Assembly: GCF_004118935.1 (NCBI RefSeq)
Contig: NZ_CP035375.1
Location: 372,001 to 436,000 of the forward strand
Source of the DNA: Salinibacterium sp. UTAS2018
GTDB lineage: Bacteria; Actinomycetota; Actinomycetes; Actinomycetales; Microbacteriaceae
Direction of reading: 5' to 3'
DNA: 64,000 nucleotides
Below the pieces are notes generated by a model, which saw only the letters and a program-made list of their open reading frames with translations, did no database searches and was not told the origin of the DNA. Of this stretch, positions 32,100 to 41,795 are shown piece by piece. How positions within the stretch are numbered: the first letter of the stretch is position 1; each line of letters starts with the position of its first letter. A program made the position numbers and the translations under genes.

Positions 32100-35000
32100 A
32101 TGTTCAAGAAGATTCTCGTTGCTAACCGAGGTGAAATTGCCATCCGCGCTATGCGCGCGGCTGTCGAGCTCGGCGCAAGAACCGTTGCTGTTTTTCCGTA
32201 TGAGGACCGTAATTCGGTTCATCGGCTGAAGGCCGATGAGGCGTATCAGATCGGTGAGGAGGGTCATCCTGTTCGGGCCTACCTCGATGTTTCGGAGATC
32301 ATCCGAGTTGCGAGGGAGTCGGGCGCAGACGCGATCTACCCCGGCTACGGCTTCCTCTCGGAGAACCCTGACCTCGCTCGCGCTGCAGCGGACGCGGGAA
32401 TCACCTTCATCGGCCCACCCACCAAGGTGCTGGAGATGGCAGGCAACAAGGTCACGGCAAAGGAACACGCCATTGCGGCGGGAGTTCCCGTGCTCAAATC
32501 AACTCCGGCCAGCACTGACCTTGAAGCGCTCATCGCTGGTGCCGACGAAATCGGCTTCCCGGTGTTTGCTAAGGCGGTCGCCGGTGGTGGTGGTCGCGGC
32601 ATGCGCCGCGTCGACAAGAGAGAAGACCTGCGCAGCGCTCTTGAAGAGGCCATGCGCGAGGCAGATAGCGCTTTCGGTGACCCCACGATGTTCATCGAGC
32701 AGGCGGTCGTTCGCCCGCGTCACATCGAGGTACAGATTCTCGCTGACTCGCACGGCGGAACGATCCACCTGTTCGAGCGCGACTGCTCGGTTCAACGTCG
32801 TCACCAGAAGGTTGTCGAGATCGCTCCGGCGCCCAACCTCGACGAGAACACCCGCCAGGCGATGTACCGCGATGCGATCGCCTTCGCCAAGTCCATCGAC
32901 TACGTGAACGCGGGAACCGTCGAGTTCCTGCTCGACACTGCGGGGGAGCGCAAGGGTGAGCACGTGTTCATCGAGATGAACCCGCGCATCCAGGTCGAGC
33001 ACACGGTTACCGAAGAAGTGACCGATGTCGACCTCGTTCAGTCCCAGATGCGCATTGCGTATGGTGAGTCGCTCGAAGAGCTCGGGCTCCGTCAAGATGA
33101 GCTTCAGCTGCGCGGGGCCGCTCTGCAATGCCGCATCACGACAGAAGACCCCGCCAGTGGGTTCCGGCCCGACACCGGCAAGATCACCACGTACCGTTCG
33201 CCGGGTGGTGCCGGCATCCGTTTGGATGGTGGAACCGTTTCTGCAGGTTCGCAGATCTCGCCGCATTTCGACTCCATGCTCGTCAAGATGACCTGCCGTG
33301 GTCGCGACTTTGCGTCGGCGGTGCGCCGCGCTCGTCGTGGGCTCGCGGAGTTCCGTCTTCGCGGTGTCACCACAAACATCCCGTTCTTGCAGGGCGTTCT
33401 TGACGACCCTGAGTTCATCGCGGGCGACGTCAGCACGGCGTTCATCGATGAGCGTCCGTGGCTCGTCAACTCGCACCGCTCGAAGGACCGTGGAACCAAG
33501 ATCCTCACGTGGCTCGCTGATGTGACCGTCAACCAGCCCAACGGCGATGGCGCGGGAATCATCAAGCCCCAGTTGAAGCTGCCCGAGGTTGACCTCATGG
33601 TCGACGCTCCTGCCGGTTCGCGTCAGCGCTTGCTTGAGCTTGGGCCGGTCGGTTTCGCTTCCGCACTGCGCGAGCAAAAGTCGTTGGCTGTCACTGAAAC
33701 CACTTTCCGCGATGCTCACCAGTCGCTCTTGGCGACTCGCGTGCGTACTCGCGACTTGGTCGCAGTGATGCCGCACGTTGCGCGCCTGACACCTGAACTC
33801 CTGTCGGTCGAGGCGTGGGGTGGTGCGACCTACGACGTTGCACTGCGCTTCTTGGCCGAAGACCCGTGGGAGCGCTTGGCATCGATGCGTGAGGCTCTGC
33901 CGAACGTCGCGATCCAGATGCTGCTGCGTGGCCGCAATACGGTTGGCTATACCCCGTACCCCACCGAAGTGACGGATGCCTTCGTGCGCGAAGCAGCCGA
34001 CACCGGGGTAGATATCTTCCGTATCTTCGATGCGCTCAACGATGTTTCGCAGATGCGTCCTGCGATCGACGCGGTTCTCAACACGGGTACCGCTGTCGCT
34101 GAGGTGGCCCTCTGCTACACGGGCGATCTTCTTGATCCGAATGAAGATCTTTACACGCTTGACTACTACCTCAAGCTTGCCGAACAGATCATGGAGAGCG
34201 GCGCTCACGTGCTCGCGATCAAGGACATGGCCGGCCTGTTGCGTGCAGAAGCCGCTGAGAAGCTCGTCACGGCGTTGCGGGAACGATTCGACGCTCCGGT
34301 CCACGTGCACACTCACGACACCGCTGGTGGCCAGCTGGCCACGCTCTTGGCTGCAGCACGCGCCGGGGCGGATGCAGTGGATGTCGCTAGCGCTCCGATG
34401 GCAGGAACGACCAGCCAGCCGTCCATGTCGGCCTTGGTCGCCGCGCTCGCGCACACCGAGCGCGACACCGGAATCTCGCTCGATGCTGTTTCGGATCTCG
34501 AGCCCTACTGGGAGGCCGTGCGTCACACCTACGCGCCATTCGAGTCGGGACTTCCCGGCCCGACAGGGCGCGTCTACCACCACGAGATTCCTGGTGGTCA
34601 GCTCTCCAACCTGCGTCAGCAGGCGATTGCGCTCGGTCTCGCCGATCAGTTCGAAACGATTGAAGACCTCTACGCTGCGGCCAACAAGATGCTGGGGCGT
34701 CCGCCTAAGGTGACGCCGTCATCTAAGGTCGTTGGCGACTTGGCGTTGGCTCTGGCTGCTGCCAACGCCGACCCGGCTGATTTCGAGGAAAATCCCGACA
34801 AGTACGACATCCCGGATTCCGTTATCGGTTTCATGGCGGGGGAGTTGGGGGAGCTTCCTGGTGGGTGGCCCGAGCCCTTCCGTACGAAGGTGCTCAAGGG
34901 GCGCAACGTCAAGATTGGTGTCGAAGAGATCAGCGCTGAGGATCAAGCGGCGCTCGATGGTGAACCGCAGGAACGCCGCTCGGCCCTCAACCGGTTGCTG

Positions 35001-35504
35001 TTCGCTGGCCCGACTCAGATCTTTGAGACGGCGCGCGAAACCTATGGCGATCTTTCCCAGCTCGACAGCACTGATTACCTGTACGGCATCCAGCACGGTC
35101 AAGAGCACGTGGTGGAGATCGAGAAGGGTGTTCAACTCTTCGTCGGTCTTGAAGCGATCGGTGAGGCCGACGACAAGGGTATTCGTACGGTGATGGCGAC
35201 CCTCAACGGGCAGCTGCGTCCCGTATTCATCCGGGATCAGAGCATCCAAGTCGACTCGACTGCTACGGAGAAGGCCGATGCGTCGAAGCCCGGCCACGTG
35301 GCCGCACCCTTCTCTGGAGTCGTCACGTTGCAGGTCGAGGAGGGCGCGAAGGTTGAAGCTGGCCAGGCCGTTGCCTCGATCGAGGCCATGAAGATGGAAG
35401 CCGCGATCACCACTTCTGTCGCCGGAACGGTCAAGCGTTTGGCCATTCCCACGACGCAACAGGTGGATGCGGGAGATCTGCTTGTGGAAATCGAGCCCAG
35501 CTAG
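32100..35504 (+). CDS. pyc: Pyruvate carboxylase
   Basis: The 1134-residue single-chain enzyme has the standard order: biotin carboxylase (about 1-450; KKILVANRGEIAIRAMRAA, KAVAGGGGRGMR, EMNPRIQVEHTVTEE), carboxyltransferase (about 525-800; TETTFRDAHQSLLATRVRT), allosteric linker and biotin carboxyl carrier domain (about 1065-1134), with the biotin Lys1098 in EAMKMEA. It carboxylates pyruvate to oxaloacetate with bicarbonate and ATP, refilling the TCA cycle. An AGGAAGGA site precedes the ATG at 32100. The length is normal and all key residues are present. Confidence 0.97.
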   Translation: MFKKILVANRGEIAIRAMRAAVELGARTVAVFPYEDRNSVHRLKADEAYQIGEEGHPVRAYLDVSEIIRVARESGADAIYPGYGFLSENPDLARAAADAGITFIGPPTKVLEMAGNKVTAKEHAIAAGVPVLKSTPASTDLEALIAGADEIGFPVFAKAVAGGGGRGMRRVDKREDLRSALEEAMREADSAFGDPTMFIEQAVVRPRHIEVQILADSHGGTIHLFERDCSVQRRHQKVVEIAPAPNLDENTRQAMYRDAIAFAKSIDYVNAGTVEFLLDTAGERKGEHVFIEMNPRIQVEHTVTEEVTDVDLVQSQMRIAYGESLEELGLRQDELQLRGAALQCRITTEDPASGFRPDTGKITTYRSPGGAGIRLDGGTVSAGSQISPHFDSMLVKMTCRGRDFASAVRRARRGLAEFRLRGVTTNIPFLQGVLDDPEFIAGDVSTAFIDERPWLVNSHRSKDRGTKILTWLADVTVNQPNGDGAGIIKPQLKLPEVDLMVDAPAGSRQRLLELGPVGFASALREQKSLAVTETTFRDAHQSLLATRVRTRDLVAVMPHVARLTPELLSVEAWGGATYDVALRFLAEDPWERLASMREALPNVAIQMLLRGRNTVGYTPYPTEVTDAFVREAADTGVDIFRIFDALNDVSQMRPAIDAVLNTGTAVAEVALCYTGDLLDPNEDLYTLDYYLKLAEQIMESGAHVLAIKDMAGLLRAEAAEKLVTALRERFDAPVHVHTHDTAGGQLATLLAAARAGADAVDVASAPMAGTTSQPSMSALVAALAHTERDTGISLDAVSDLEPYWEAVRHTYAPFESGLPGPTGRVYHHEIPGGQLSNLRQQAIALGLADQFETIEDLYAAANKMLGRPPKVTPSSKVVGDLALALAAANADPADFEENPDKYDIPDSVIGFMAGELGELPGGWPEPFRTKVLKGRNVKIGVEEISAEDQAALDGEPQERRSALNRLLFAGPTQIFETARETYGDLSQLDSTDYLYGIQHGQEHVVEIEKGVQLFVGLEAIGEADDKGIRTVMATLNGQLRPVFIRDQSIQVDSTATEKADASKPGHVAAPFSGVVTLQVEEGAKVEAGQAVASIEAMKMEAAITTSVAGTVKRLAIPTTQQVDAGDLLVEIEPS

Positions 35505-35528
35505 TTCGTAAAGTTTGTAGGGTGAGGG

Positions 35529-35556
35529 CGTGACCGTTGTGCAAACGACGGTCACG
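35529..35556. terminator. Hairpin after pyc
   Basis: CGTGACCGT (35529-35537) and ACGGTCACG (35548-35556) are perfect 9-bp arms with a 10-base loop, 25 bp after the pyc stop. No T tract follows. A TAGAAT -10-like hexamer (35575-35580) behind it probably starts the MinD-like transcript. Confidence 0.55.
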
Positions 35557-35611
35557 TCTCGCTCGTTAACGCGGTAGAATGGTGTGTTTGCTTTCTGAAG
35601 GGGATCGACAC

Positions 35612-36934
35612 GTGACTACAAAGCGCAATGACTCTGATGTGCAGTCGTCCGTCGACGAACAAGATTCGTCGACCGATCACGACACGAAAGACTCGACTGT
35701 TGAGCAGGCTCCGAGCTCTGAAAGCGTGACCTTCACGCTGTCACTGCCGGTTGCCGTTCGCGAAACACCGGCGCACGAGGCCGCTGTAGCAATCGATGAT
35801 GTCGCCGTTACGGCCCATCACGTCGACCCTGCAGCGATGGCAACGACTACCGTCGCATTCGCGCCGGAGTCTGTGGTGACCATTCCGCCGGAGTCGGTGC
35901 CCGAAGCCGCTGTGATTCCGGAGCTTCCCCCGGCAGACCGTCCGTCGACGCGTCGAGGGCGTCAACGCACCGAGGTACGCACAACGCCAGAGACGGCCAC
36001 AATGCTGACTGCCGAGCGATTGATCAATCCGGGGCGAAAAACTCGTCTGGCAGCGCCGGAGGGGTTCTTCCAAGAACTCGTCTACGCGGCAACCTTCCAC
36101 CTGGTCAATCTGGGGGATTCCTACCGCGTGCGGGAGCGCAAGGCGCTCGAAGCTCGCGTCACTAAAACTTTCGTCGGCGGTACCCGATTCGTGCCGGTGC
36201 TCACTCGCAAGGGCGGCGTGGGCAAGACCACGATCACCGCACTGCTCGGTATGGCACTGGCCGACACTCGCGAAGACCGCATCATCGCGATCGACGCCAA
36301 CCCCGACCGCGGCACGCTGGCAGAGCGCATCGACAAGCAGACGCGCGCCACGGTGCGCGACGTCGTTATGCGTGCCGAATCGCTGCACACGTTCAGCGAG
36401 TTCCAGACTGTCGTTTCTCGTGACGAGACTCGCCTCGATGTGCTGGCCTCCGACACCGACCCTCACGTATCCGAAGCCTTCGATGAAGATGACTACAACG
36501 TTGTTGCCGATATGGCTGAGCGTTTCTACTCGGTTGCGATTACGGACTGCGGTACCGGCATTGTGCACTCGGTCATGCGAGCGACTCTGCAGCGTGCAGA
36601 CTCGATCGTGATCGTTTCGGGCGGCAGCGTCGACGAAGCTCGACTGGCCTCTGAAACGCTCACTTGGCTTGAGTCGAATGGTCATGAAGATCTCGTCAAG
36701 AACGCCGTCGTTGCTATTAACACCGCCACACAGGGCACTAACTTGGTCAAGCTCGAGGAGATCGAGGCGCACTTCAAGTCGCGCGTTCGTGAAATCGTGC
36801 GTGTTCCCTACGACCCCAGCTTGGCGACCGGGTCTGTCGTTCACTACCGCGATCTCAACAAGCTGACCAAAGCGGCAGCCACTGAGCTTGCGGCAGTAGT
36901 CATGGATGGCCTTCCCGCGGTTCGGGTCAACTGA
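35612..36934 (+). CDS. MinD/ParA-like ATPase with long disordered N-terminus
   Basis: From a GTG at 35612 behind GAAGGGG, the protein has 440 residues. The first 130 or so are acidic, Ser/Thr/Pro-rich and probably unstructured. The C-terminal half is a SIMIBI ATPase with [17 protein letters not shown] (Lys200, Lys205), [15 protein letters not shown] and the [11 protein letters not shown] switch region. The layout resembles MinD-like ATPases of actinobacteria linked to cell poles or ESX secretion. No esx or flagellar genes are adjacent. It precedes def by 4 bp, so the two are co-transcribed. Confidence 0.82.
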   Translation: MTTKRNDSDVQSSVDEQDSSTDHDTKDSTVEQAPSSESVTFTLSLPVAVRETPAHEAAVAIDDVAVTAHHVDPAAMATTTVAFAPESVVTIPPESVPEAAVIPELPPADRPSTRRGRQRTEVRTTPETATMLTAERLINPGRKTRLAAPEGFFQELVYAATFHLVNLGDSYRVRERKALEARVTKTFVGGTRFVPVLTRKGGVGKTTITALLGMALADTREDRIIAIDANPDRGTLAERIDKQTRATVRDVVMRAESLHTFSEFQTVVSRDETRLDVLASDTDPHVSEAFDEDDYNVVADMAERFYSVAITDCGTGIVHSVMRATLQRADSIVIVSGGSVDEARLASETLTWLESNGHEDLVKNAVVAINTATQGTNLVKLEEIEAHFKSRVREIVRVPYDPSLATGSVVHYRDLNKLTKAAATELAAVVMDGLPAVRVN

Positions 36935-36938
36935 CGTT

Positions 36939-37430
36939 ATGGCTGTTCGTGAGATCCGTCTTTTCGGCGACCCCGTCCTTCGTTCGGCATGCGATCCGAT
37001 TGTGATCGGTGACCCGCGTGCCACTGCACTCGTTGATGACCTCATCGAAACGGTGAAGCTTCCCGGGCGAGCGGGGCTAGCCGCGAACCAGATCGGCGTC
37101 GGTCTGCGGGCGTTTAGCTACAACATCGATGGAGACATCGGCTACATCATCAACCCTGTGCTCGCCGAAGTGTCGGGGGAGCCGGAGTTGGTAGACGAGG
37201 GGTGCCTCTCGGTGCCCGGTTTCTACTTTCTGCGCCGTCGGTACCCGTTTGCGCGGGTCACTGGCGTGAACCTAGCGGGGGAGCCTGTCGAGCTCAGCGG
37301 CGATGGCCTCATGGCTCAGGCGCTTCAGCACGAGACAGATCACCTCGACGGTCACCTCTATATCGAGGGCCTTGAGGCTGAGACGAAGCGTGAAGCGATG
37401 CGCGAGATCCGTAAGGCGTCCTGGTACTAG
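36939..37430 (+). CDS. def: Peptide deformylase
   Basis: The 163-residue protein has all three deformylase motifs: GLAANQIGV (GxGxAAxQ type, with Leu for the second Gly position), EGCLSVPG with metal ligand Cys89, and QHETDHLDG with His131, Glu132 and His135. It removes formyl from the N-terminal Met of new proteins. The ATG at 36939 is 4 bp behind the MinD-like gene. The GLAANQ form differs slightly from the common GIGLAAPQ and resembles type III-like or accessory deformylases, so another def gene elsewhere is possible. Confidence 0.9.
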   Translation: MAVREIRLFGDPVLRSACDPIVIGDPRATALVDDLIETVKLPGRAGLAANQIGVGLRAFSYNIDGDIGYIINPVLAEVSGEPELVDEGCLSVPGFYFLRRRYPFARVTGVNLAGEPVELSGDGLMAQALQHETDHLDGHLYIEGLEAETKREAMREIRKASWY

Positions 37431-37476
37431 CAGGTCTTGAGGTCGTGGATTCCACGCGGACCGCGCCTACGCACGA

Positions 37477-37512
37477 GAAAACCCCCGTCACGCGTGCGTG
37501 ACGGGGGTTTTC
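37477..37512. terminator. Bidirectional intrinsic terminator
   Basis: GAAAACCCCCGTCACG (37477-37492) pairs fully with 37497-37512 around a CGTG loop. The A/T ends make it work on both strands. It separates def from the converging acyl-CoA ligase. Confidence 0.92.
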
Positions 37513-37523
37513 TGCTGTGACAG

Positions 37524-39347
37524 CTACTTGAGAGAGATTCCCTCCGTGGCCGGCGAGTTCGAGTAGAGCCCGTCGATCACGTCGGCAAAGTCCACCAGGA
37601 TGACGTTCCTCTTGATGCTGAGTTTCGGGGTCAAGTGACCGCTTGCCTCAGTCAGGTCAGCATCCAGGATGTGGAACTTGCGAATCGATTCGGCGCGGGA
37701 GACTCGAGAGTTTCCGACGTCGATCGCCTTTTGCACTTCGGCGAGCACCGCGGGGTGCGCTGCTGCCTGCTCCACGGTCCACGTAGCGTCGAGGCCGTTG
37801 TTGCCGAGCCAGGTCGGAAGCATCTCTTCATCGAGAGTCACCAGCGCCGAGATAAACGGGCGCTGCTCCCCGACGACGACGACTTGTCCGATGATCGGGT
37901 TCGCGCGAATCGGGTCCTCAAGGGCAGCCGGAGCGACGTTCTTGCCTCCGGCGGTCACGATGATCTCCTTCTTGCGACCGGTGATCTCGAGGTAGCCCTC
38001 TTCGTCGATCTGTCCGATGTCGCCGGTCTTGAACCAACCGTCTTCAAACACCTCGTCGGTGGCAGCCTGGTTGTTCCAGTAGCCGTCGAAGACGCACACG
38101 CCCTTGGCTTGAATTTCTCCGTCGTCTGCGATGCGAACGGATACTCCGGGAAGCGGCGGGCCGACCTTTCCGATCTTGAAGTTCGAGGGCTTGTTGACCG
38201 AGATCGGAGCAGTCGTCTCGGTGAGGCCGTAGCCCTCAAGAATCGTGAGACCGAGACTGCGGTAGAAGTGTCCGAGGCGAAGGCCGAGCGGTGCAGAGCC
38301 TGAGACGGCGTACTTGACGCGTCCGCCGAGGGCAGCGCGAATCTTCGACAGCACGAGGCGGTCGAAGACGGCGAACTGAATCTTGAGGCCCAGCGGCACG
38401 TGGCCGGCATCCATGGCCTTGGAGTGAGCAATCGCGACCTCAGCGGCCTTGCGGAAGATCTTGCCTTTGCCGCCGGCTTCAGCCTTTTGCTCCGAGGAGT
38501 TGTACACCTTCTCGAAAACACGCGGCACGGCCAAGAGGAACGTCGGCTTGAACGAGGCCATCGACGGCAGCAAGAGCTTGGTGTCAGGCTGGTGTCCGAC
38601 CTTCACGCCACCATGGACGCACAGGATTGAGATAAAGCGGGCGAAGATGTGCGCTGTCGTGATGAACAGCAGCGTGCTCGAGTCGGGGTTCACAACCTCC
38701 GGAATCGCTTTCTGAGAGTTGCGGCACAACTCAACGAAGTTCGAGTGCGTGATGACGCAGCCCTTGGGCTTGCCGGTCGTTCCCGAGGTGTAGATCAGGG
38801 TCGCGAGGTCAGATCCCTTGGCGAGGTTACGGCGACGTTCAATTTCTTCGTCGGTTACGGCTGAACCTGACTTTGCGAGCTTGTCGAGGTCACCGAGATC
38901 GATCTGCCAGACGTTGGCGATCGCAGGAACGTCGGCGCGAATTTCATCGAAGCGAGCGAAGTGATCCGGCGTTTCGGTGATCATCGCCGTAGCGCCAGAA
39001 TCCGTGATATTCCAGAGGATCTGGCTTGGCGAACTTGTTTCGTAGATTGGTACGAGCACTGCTCCCGCAAACCAGGTTGCGAAGTCAATCAGAGTCCACT
39101 CGTAACGGGTCTTGCACATAAGACCGATTTTGTCGCCGGGCTCGATGCCTGCGGCAACCAAGCCCTTCGCAAGAGCTTTAACTTGGGTAAGAAACTCTGT
39201 TGACGTCACATCGCTCCAGCCACCGTTAGCGGTGGGGAGCGAGAACAACGCGTTATTGGGTGTAGCCGCAACGCGATCTATCAAGAGATCGGTAGCGTTT
39301 GCTTCCGGGTCAGCCTTAACGAGGGCTGGTACATCAAACTGTTTCAC
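37524..39347 (-). CDS. Long-chain fatty-acid-CoA ligase (FadD15-like)
   Basis: The 607-residue adenylate-forming enzyme has the P-loop YTSGTTGKPKG, the motif GYGLTETTAPIS, TGDIGQIDEEGYLEITGRKKE and the catalytic-Lys region near the C-terminus (LTPKLSIKRN). It activates fatty acids to acyl-CoA with ATP. Its GTG start at 39347 follows AAAGGAG. It is divergent from an acyltransferase, and the same neighbourhood in M. tuberculosis holds fadD15 (Rv2187c), so it is probably the orthologue. Confidence 0.92.
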   Translation of the reverse strand: MKQFDVPALVKADPEANATDLLIDRVAATPNNALFSLPTANGGWSDVTSTEFLTQVKALAKGLVAAGIEPGDKIGLMCKTRYEWTLIDFATWFAGAVLVPIYETSSPSQILWNITDSGATAMITETPDHFARFDEIRADVPAIANVWQIDLGDLDKLAKSGSAVTDEEIERRRNLAKGSDLATLIYTSGTTGKPKGCVITHSNFVELCRNSQKAIPEVVNPDSSTLLFITTAHIFARFISILCVHGGVKVGHQPDTKLLLPSMASFKPTFLLAVPRVFEKVYNSSEQKAEAGGKGKIFRKAAEVAIAHSKAMDAGHVPLGLKIQFAVFDRLVLSKIRAALGGRVKYAVSGSAPLGLRLGHFYRSLGLTILEGYGLTETTAPISVNKPSNFKIGKVGPPLPGVSVRIADDGEIQAKGVCVFDGYWNNQAATDEVFEDGWFKTGDIGQIDEEGYLEITGRKKEIIVTAGGKNVAPAALEDPIRANPIIGQVVVVGEQRPFISALVTLDEEMLPTWLGNNGLDATWTVEQAAAHPAVLAEVQKAIDVGNSRVSRAESIRKFHILDADLTEASGHLTPKLSIKRNVILVDFADVIDGLYSNSPATEGISLK

Positions 39348-39511
39348 GGCAACTCCTTTGGCACCGGTTAGGTGGTCTCGTCCACTCTATCGAGATCATC
39401 CGCCACAAAACACGCGCGCATTGGTGCGAGAGAACAATTGCACCCTTTTGTGGGGTACCTGACCACCGGGCGGTAGAGTGGGTAATCCCGCGACGACGAA
39501 AGAGAGGTGCC

Positions 39512-40198
39512 ATGTTCTATTGGTTTATGAAGAATCTGGTTGCCGGTCCCATCTTGAAGACCGTCTTCCGTCCGTGGGTATCCGGTTTGGAGAATATTCC
39601 GCGTAAAGGCGGAGTCATCTTGGCCAGCAACCACTTGTCTTTCATCGACTCAGTCTTCTTACCGCTCGTAATGGACCGCCGTATTTTCTTCTTGGCCAAG
39701 AGCGACTATTTCACCGGCAAGGGCATTAAAGGCTTCCTGTCGCGCGCGTTTTTCAATGGCACCGGCATGCTGCCGATTGACCGTTCCGGCGGCAAGGCAT
39801 CCGAGGCGTCACTCAATACCGGGCTTGCTGTTCTCGCTCGCGGAGAGGTTCTCGGCATCTACCCCGAGGGCACCCGCAGCCCAGACGGCAAAATGTATCG
39901 CGGTCGCACCGGCGTTGCCCGCATGATTCTTGAGGGTCACGTCCCGGTTGTTCCGGTAGCGATGATCGACACCGAGAAGGTCATGCCCATCGGTACCAAG
40001 ATTCCTCGCATGGGTCGTATCGGCATTGTTTTCGGTGAACCGCTCGACTTCAGCCGTTTCGAAGGCATGGAGGGCGATCGGTTTATCCTTCGCTCGATTA
40101 CCGACGAAATCATGTATGAACTCAACCGCATCAGCGGGCAAGAGTATGTGGACGTTTATGCCACCTCGGTCAAGGACCGCAGCGCAGCTCGTCGCTAA
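39512..40198 (+). CDS. 1-acyl-glycerol-3-phosphate acyltransferase-like protein (PlsC family)
   Basis: The 228-residue protein has the acyltransferase block I NHLSFID (His41-x4-Asp46), block II around FFNGTGMLPIDR, and block III YPEGTRSPDGKMYRGRTG. Such enzymes add a second acyl chain to lysophosphatidate. Its order, between a FadD15-like gene and class II aroG, matches Rv2182c in M. tuberculosis. A start at 39512 follows GAGAGG. Substrate specificity is not proven by sequence. Confidence 0.9.
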   Translation: MFYWFMKNLVAGPILKTVFRPWVSGLENIPRKGGVILASNHLSFIDSVFLPLVMDRRIFFLAKSDYFTGKGIKGFLSRAFFNGTGMLPIDRSGGKASEASLNTGLAVLARGEVLGIYPEGTRSPDGKMYRGRTGVARMILEGHVPVVPVAMIDTEKVMPIGTKIPRMGRIGIVFGEPLDFSRFEGMEGDRFILRSITDEIMYELNRISGQEYVDVYATSVKDRSAARR

Positions 40199-40337
40199 CT
40201 CCTCCGCCGTTAGGGCGACGTGCGACACCGTCCTCACGCACATGTAACGGTGACGCTCAGCGCTCCGCGGTGCCGTAGGCTCTAAGAGGGTCACAAGCCC
40301 AGCCATTCTCGTAGTAAATGTATGAAGGAAACTCCTC

Positions 40338-41708
40338 GTGGTCGACCCGTCAGAACCAGTCGTGCTCGCTGATCCCGCCGTGATTGCCGGCCTAGACAAC
40401 TGGCGCACTCTCCCCATCAAGCAGCAGCCGCAATGGCCGGATGCCGACGCCGTTGGCGAAGCATCCAGCAAGATTGCCTCGCTGCCGCCTCTCGTCTTTG
40501 CGGGCGAAGTAGATCGCCTCCGCACGAGGCTCGCGCGCGCCGCTCAGGGTGACGCCTTCTTGCTGCAGGGTGGTGACTGCGCCGAAACGTTTGCCGGCGC
40601 TACGGCGCAGCAGATCAGCGACCGCGTCAAGACCATCTTGCAGATGGCTGTCGTGCTCACTTATGGCGCGTCGAAGCCCATCGTTAAAATGGGGCGCATG
40701 GCCGGCCAGTTCGCCAAGCCGCGTTCGAGCGACTCCGAGACGCGCGGCGATGTTACGTTGCCCGCCTACCGCGGCGACATCGTCAACGGCTTTGACTTCA
40801 CTCCGGAGTCGCGCACCGCAGACCCCGCTCGTCTCGTCGAGGGCTACCACACGGCAGCTTCGACGCTGAACCTCATTCGGGCGTTCACGCAGGGTGGTTT
40901 TGCTGATTTGCGCCAGGTGCACTCCTGGAACAAGGGATTCGCGGCTAACCCGGCGAACCACCAGTACGAGAGCCTCGCTAAAGAAATCGATAAGGCGGTG
41001 CGCTTCATGGAGGCCGCAGGCGCTGACTTCGACGAGCTCAAGCGAACCGAGTTCTACGCCAGCCACGAAGGCTTGCTCATGGACTACGAGCGCCCCATGA
41101 CGCGCATCGACTCACGCACCGGCACCCCGTACAACACGAGTGCTCACTTCTTGTGGATCGGGGAGCGCACCCGCGACCTCGACGGCGCTCACATCGATTA
41201 CTTCTCGCGACTGCGTAACCCGATCGGCGTCAAGCTCGGTCCAACTACGACCCCCGAGACCATGAAGCAGCTCATCGACAAGCTGGACCCTGAGCGCGAG
41301 CCCGGCCGACTCACCTTCATCACCCGCATGGGTGCTGGCAAGGTGCGCGACGCGCTTCCGCCCCTGCTCGAGGCCATCAAGAGCATGGATGCCACGCCTC
41401 TCTGGGTCACTGACCCGATGCACGGCAACGGCCTCACTACGCCCACCGGCTACAAGACTCGTCGTTTCGATGACGTCGTCGATGAGGTCAAGGGATTCTT
41501 CGAGGCGCACCGCGCTGCGGGAACGTACCCCGGCGGCATCCACATCGAGCTCACCGGTGACGACGTCACTGAGTGCCTCGGTGGCTCCGAGCAGATCGAC
41601 GAAGCAACGCTCGCGACTCGCTACGAGTCGCTCTGCGACCCGCGACTCAACCACATGCAGTCTCTCGAACTCGCGTTCTTGGTGGCTGAGGAGCTTCGCG
41701 CCTTCTAG
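40338..41708 (+). CDS. aroG: Class II DAHP synthase (3-deoxy-7-phosphoheptulonate synthase)
   Basis: The 456-residue protein is a class II DAHP synthase: NWRTLPIKQQPQWPD near the start, LLQGGDCAETFA with the metal-binding Cys, KMGRMAGQFAKPRSSD, SHEGLLMDYERP, and ELTGDDVTECLGG. It joins phosphoenolpyruvate and erythrose 4-phosphate in the first step of aromatic amino-acid synthesis. The GTG start follows GAAGGAAA. The neighbours match Rv2178c (aroG). A strong terminator follows. Confidence 0.96.
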   Translation: MVDPSEPVVLADPAVIAGLDNWRTLPIKQQPQWPDADAVGEASSKIASLPPLVFAGEVDRLRTRLARAAQGDAFLLQGGDCAETFAGATAQQISDRVKTILQMAVVLTYGASKPIVKMGRMAGQFAKPRSSDSETRGDVTLPAYRGDIVNGFDFTPESRTADPARLVEGYHTAASTLNLIRAFTQGGFADLRQVHSWNKGFAANPANHQYESLAKEIDKAVRFMEAAGADFDELKRTEFYASHEGLLMDYERPMTRIDSRTGTPYNTSAHFLWIGERTRDLDGAHIDYFSRLRNPIGVKLGPTTTPETMKQLIDKLDPEREPGRLTFITRMGAGKVRDALPPLLEAIKSMDATPLWVTDPMHGNGLTTPTGYKTRRFDDVVDEVKGFFEAHRAAGTYPGGIHIELTGDDVTECLGGSEQIDEATLATRYESLCDPRLNHMQSLELAFLVAEELRAF

Positions 41709-41716
41709 CACTAACG

Positions 41717-41766
41717 AAAAGCCCGCCCTGTCGAGCGCCGTAAGGCGCACCGCTGGGCGGGCTTTT
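41717..41766. terminator. Bidirectional terminator between aroG and pknL
   Basis: AAAAGCCCGCCC (41717-41728) pairs with GGGCGGGCTTTT (41755-41766); a small GCGCC/GGCGC hairpin fills the loop. The A and T tracts allow termination in both directions. Confidence 0.88.
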
Positions 41767-41795
41767 AGGTTGTTAAGACGCTTGGAAAACGCGAC

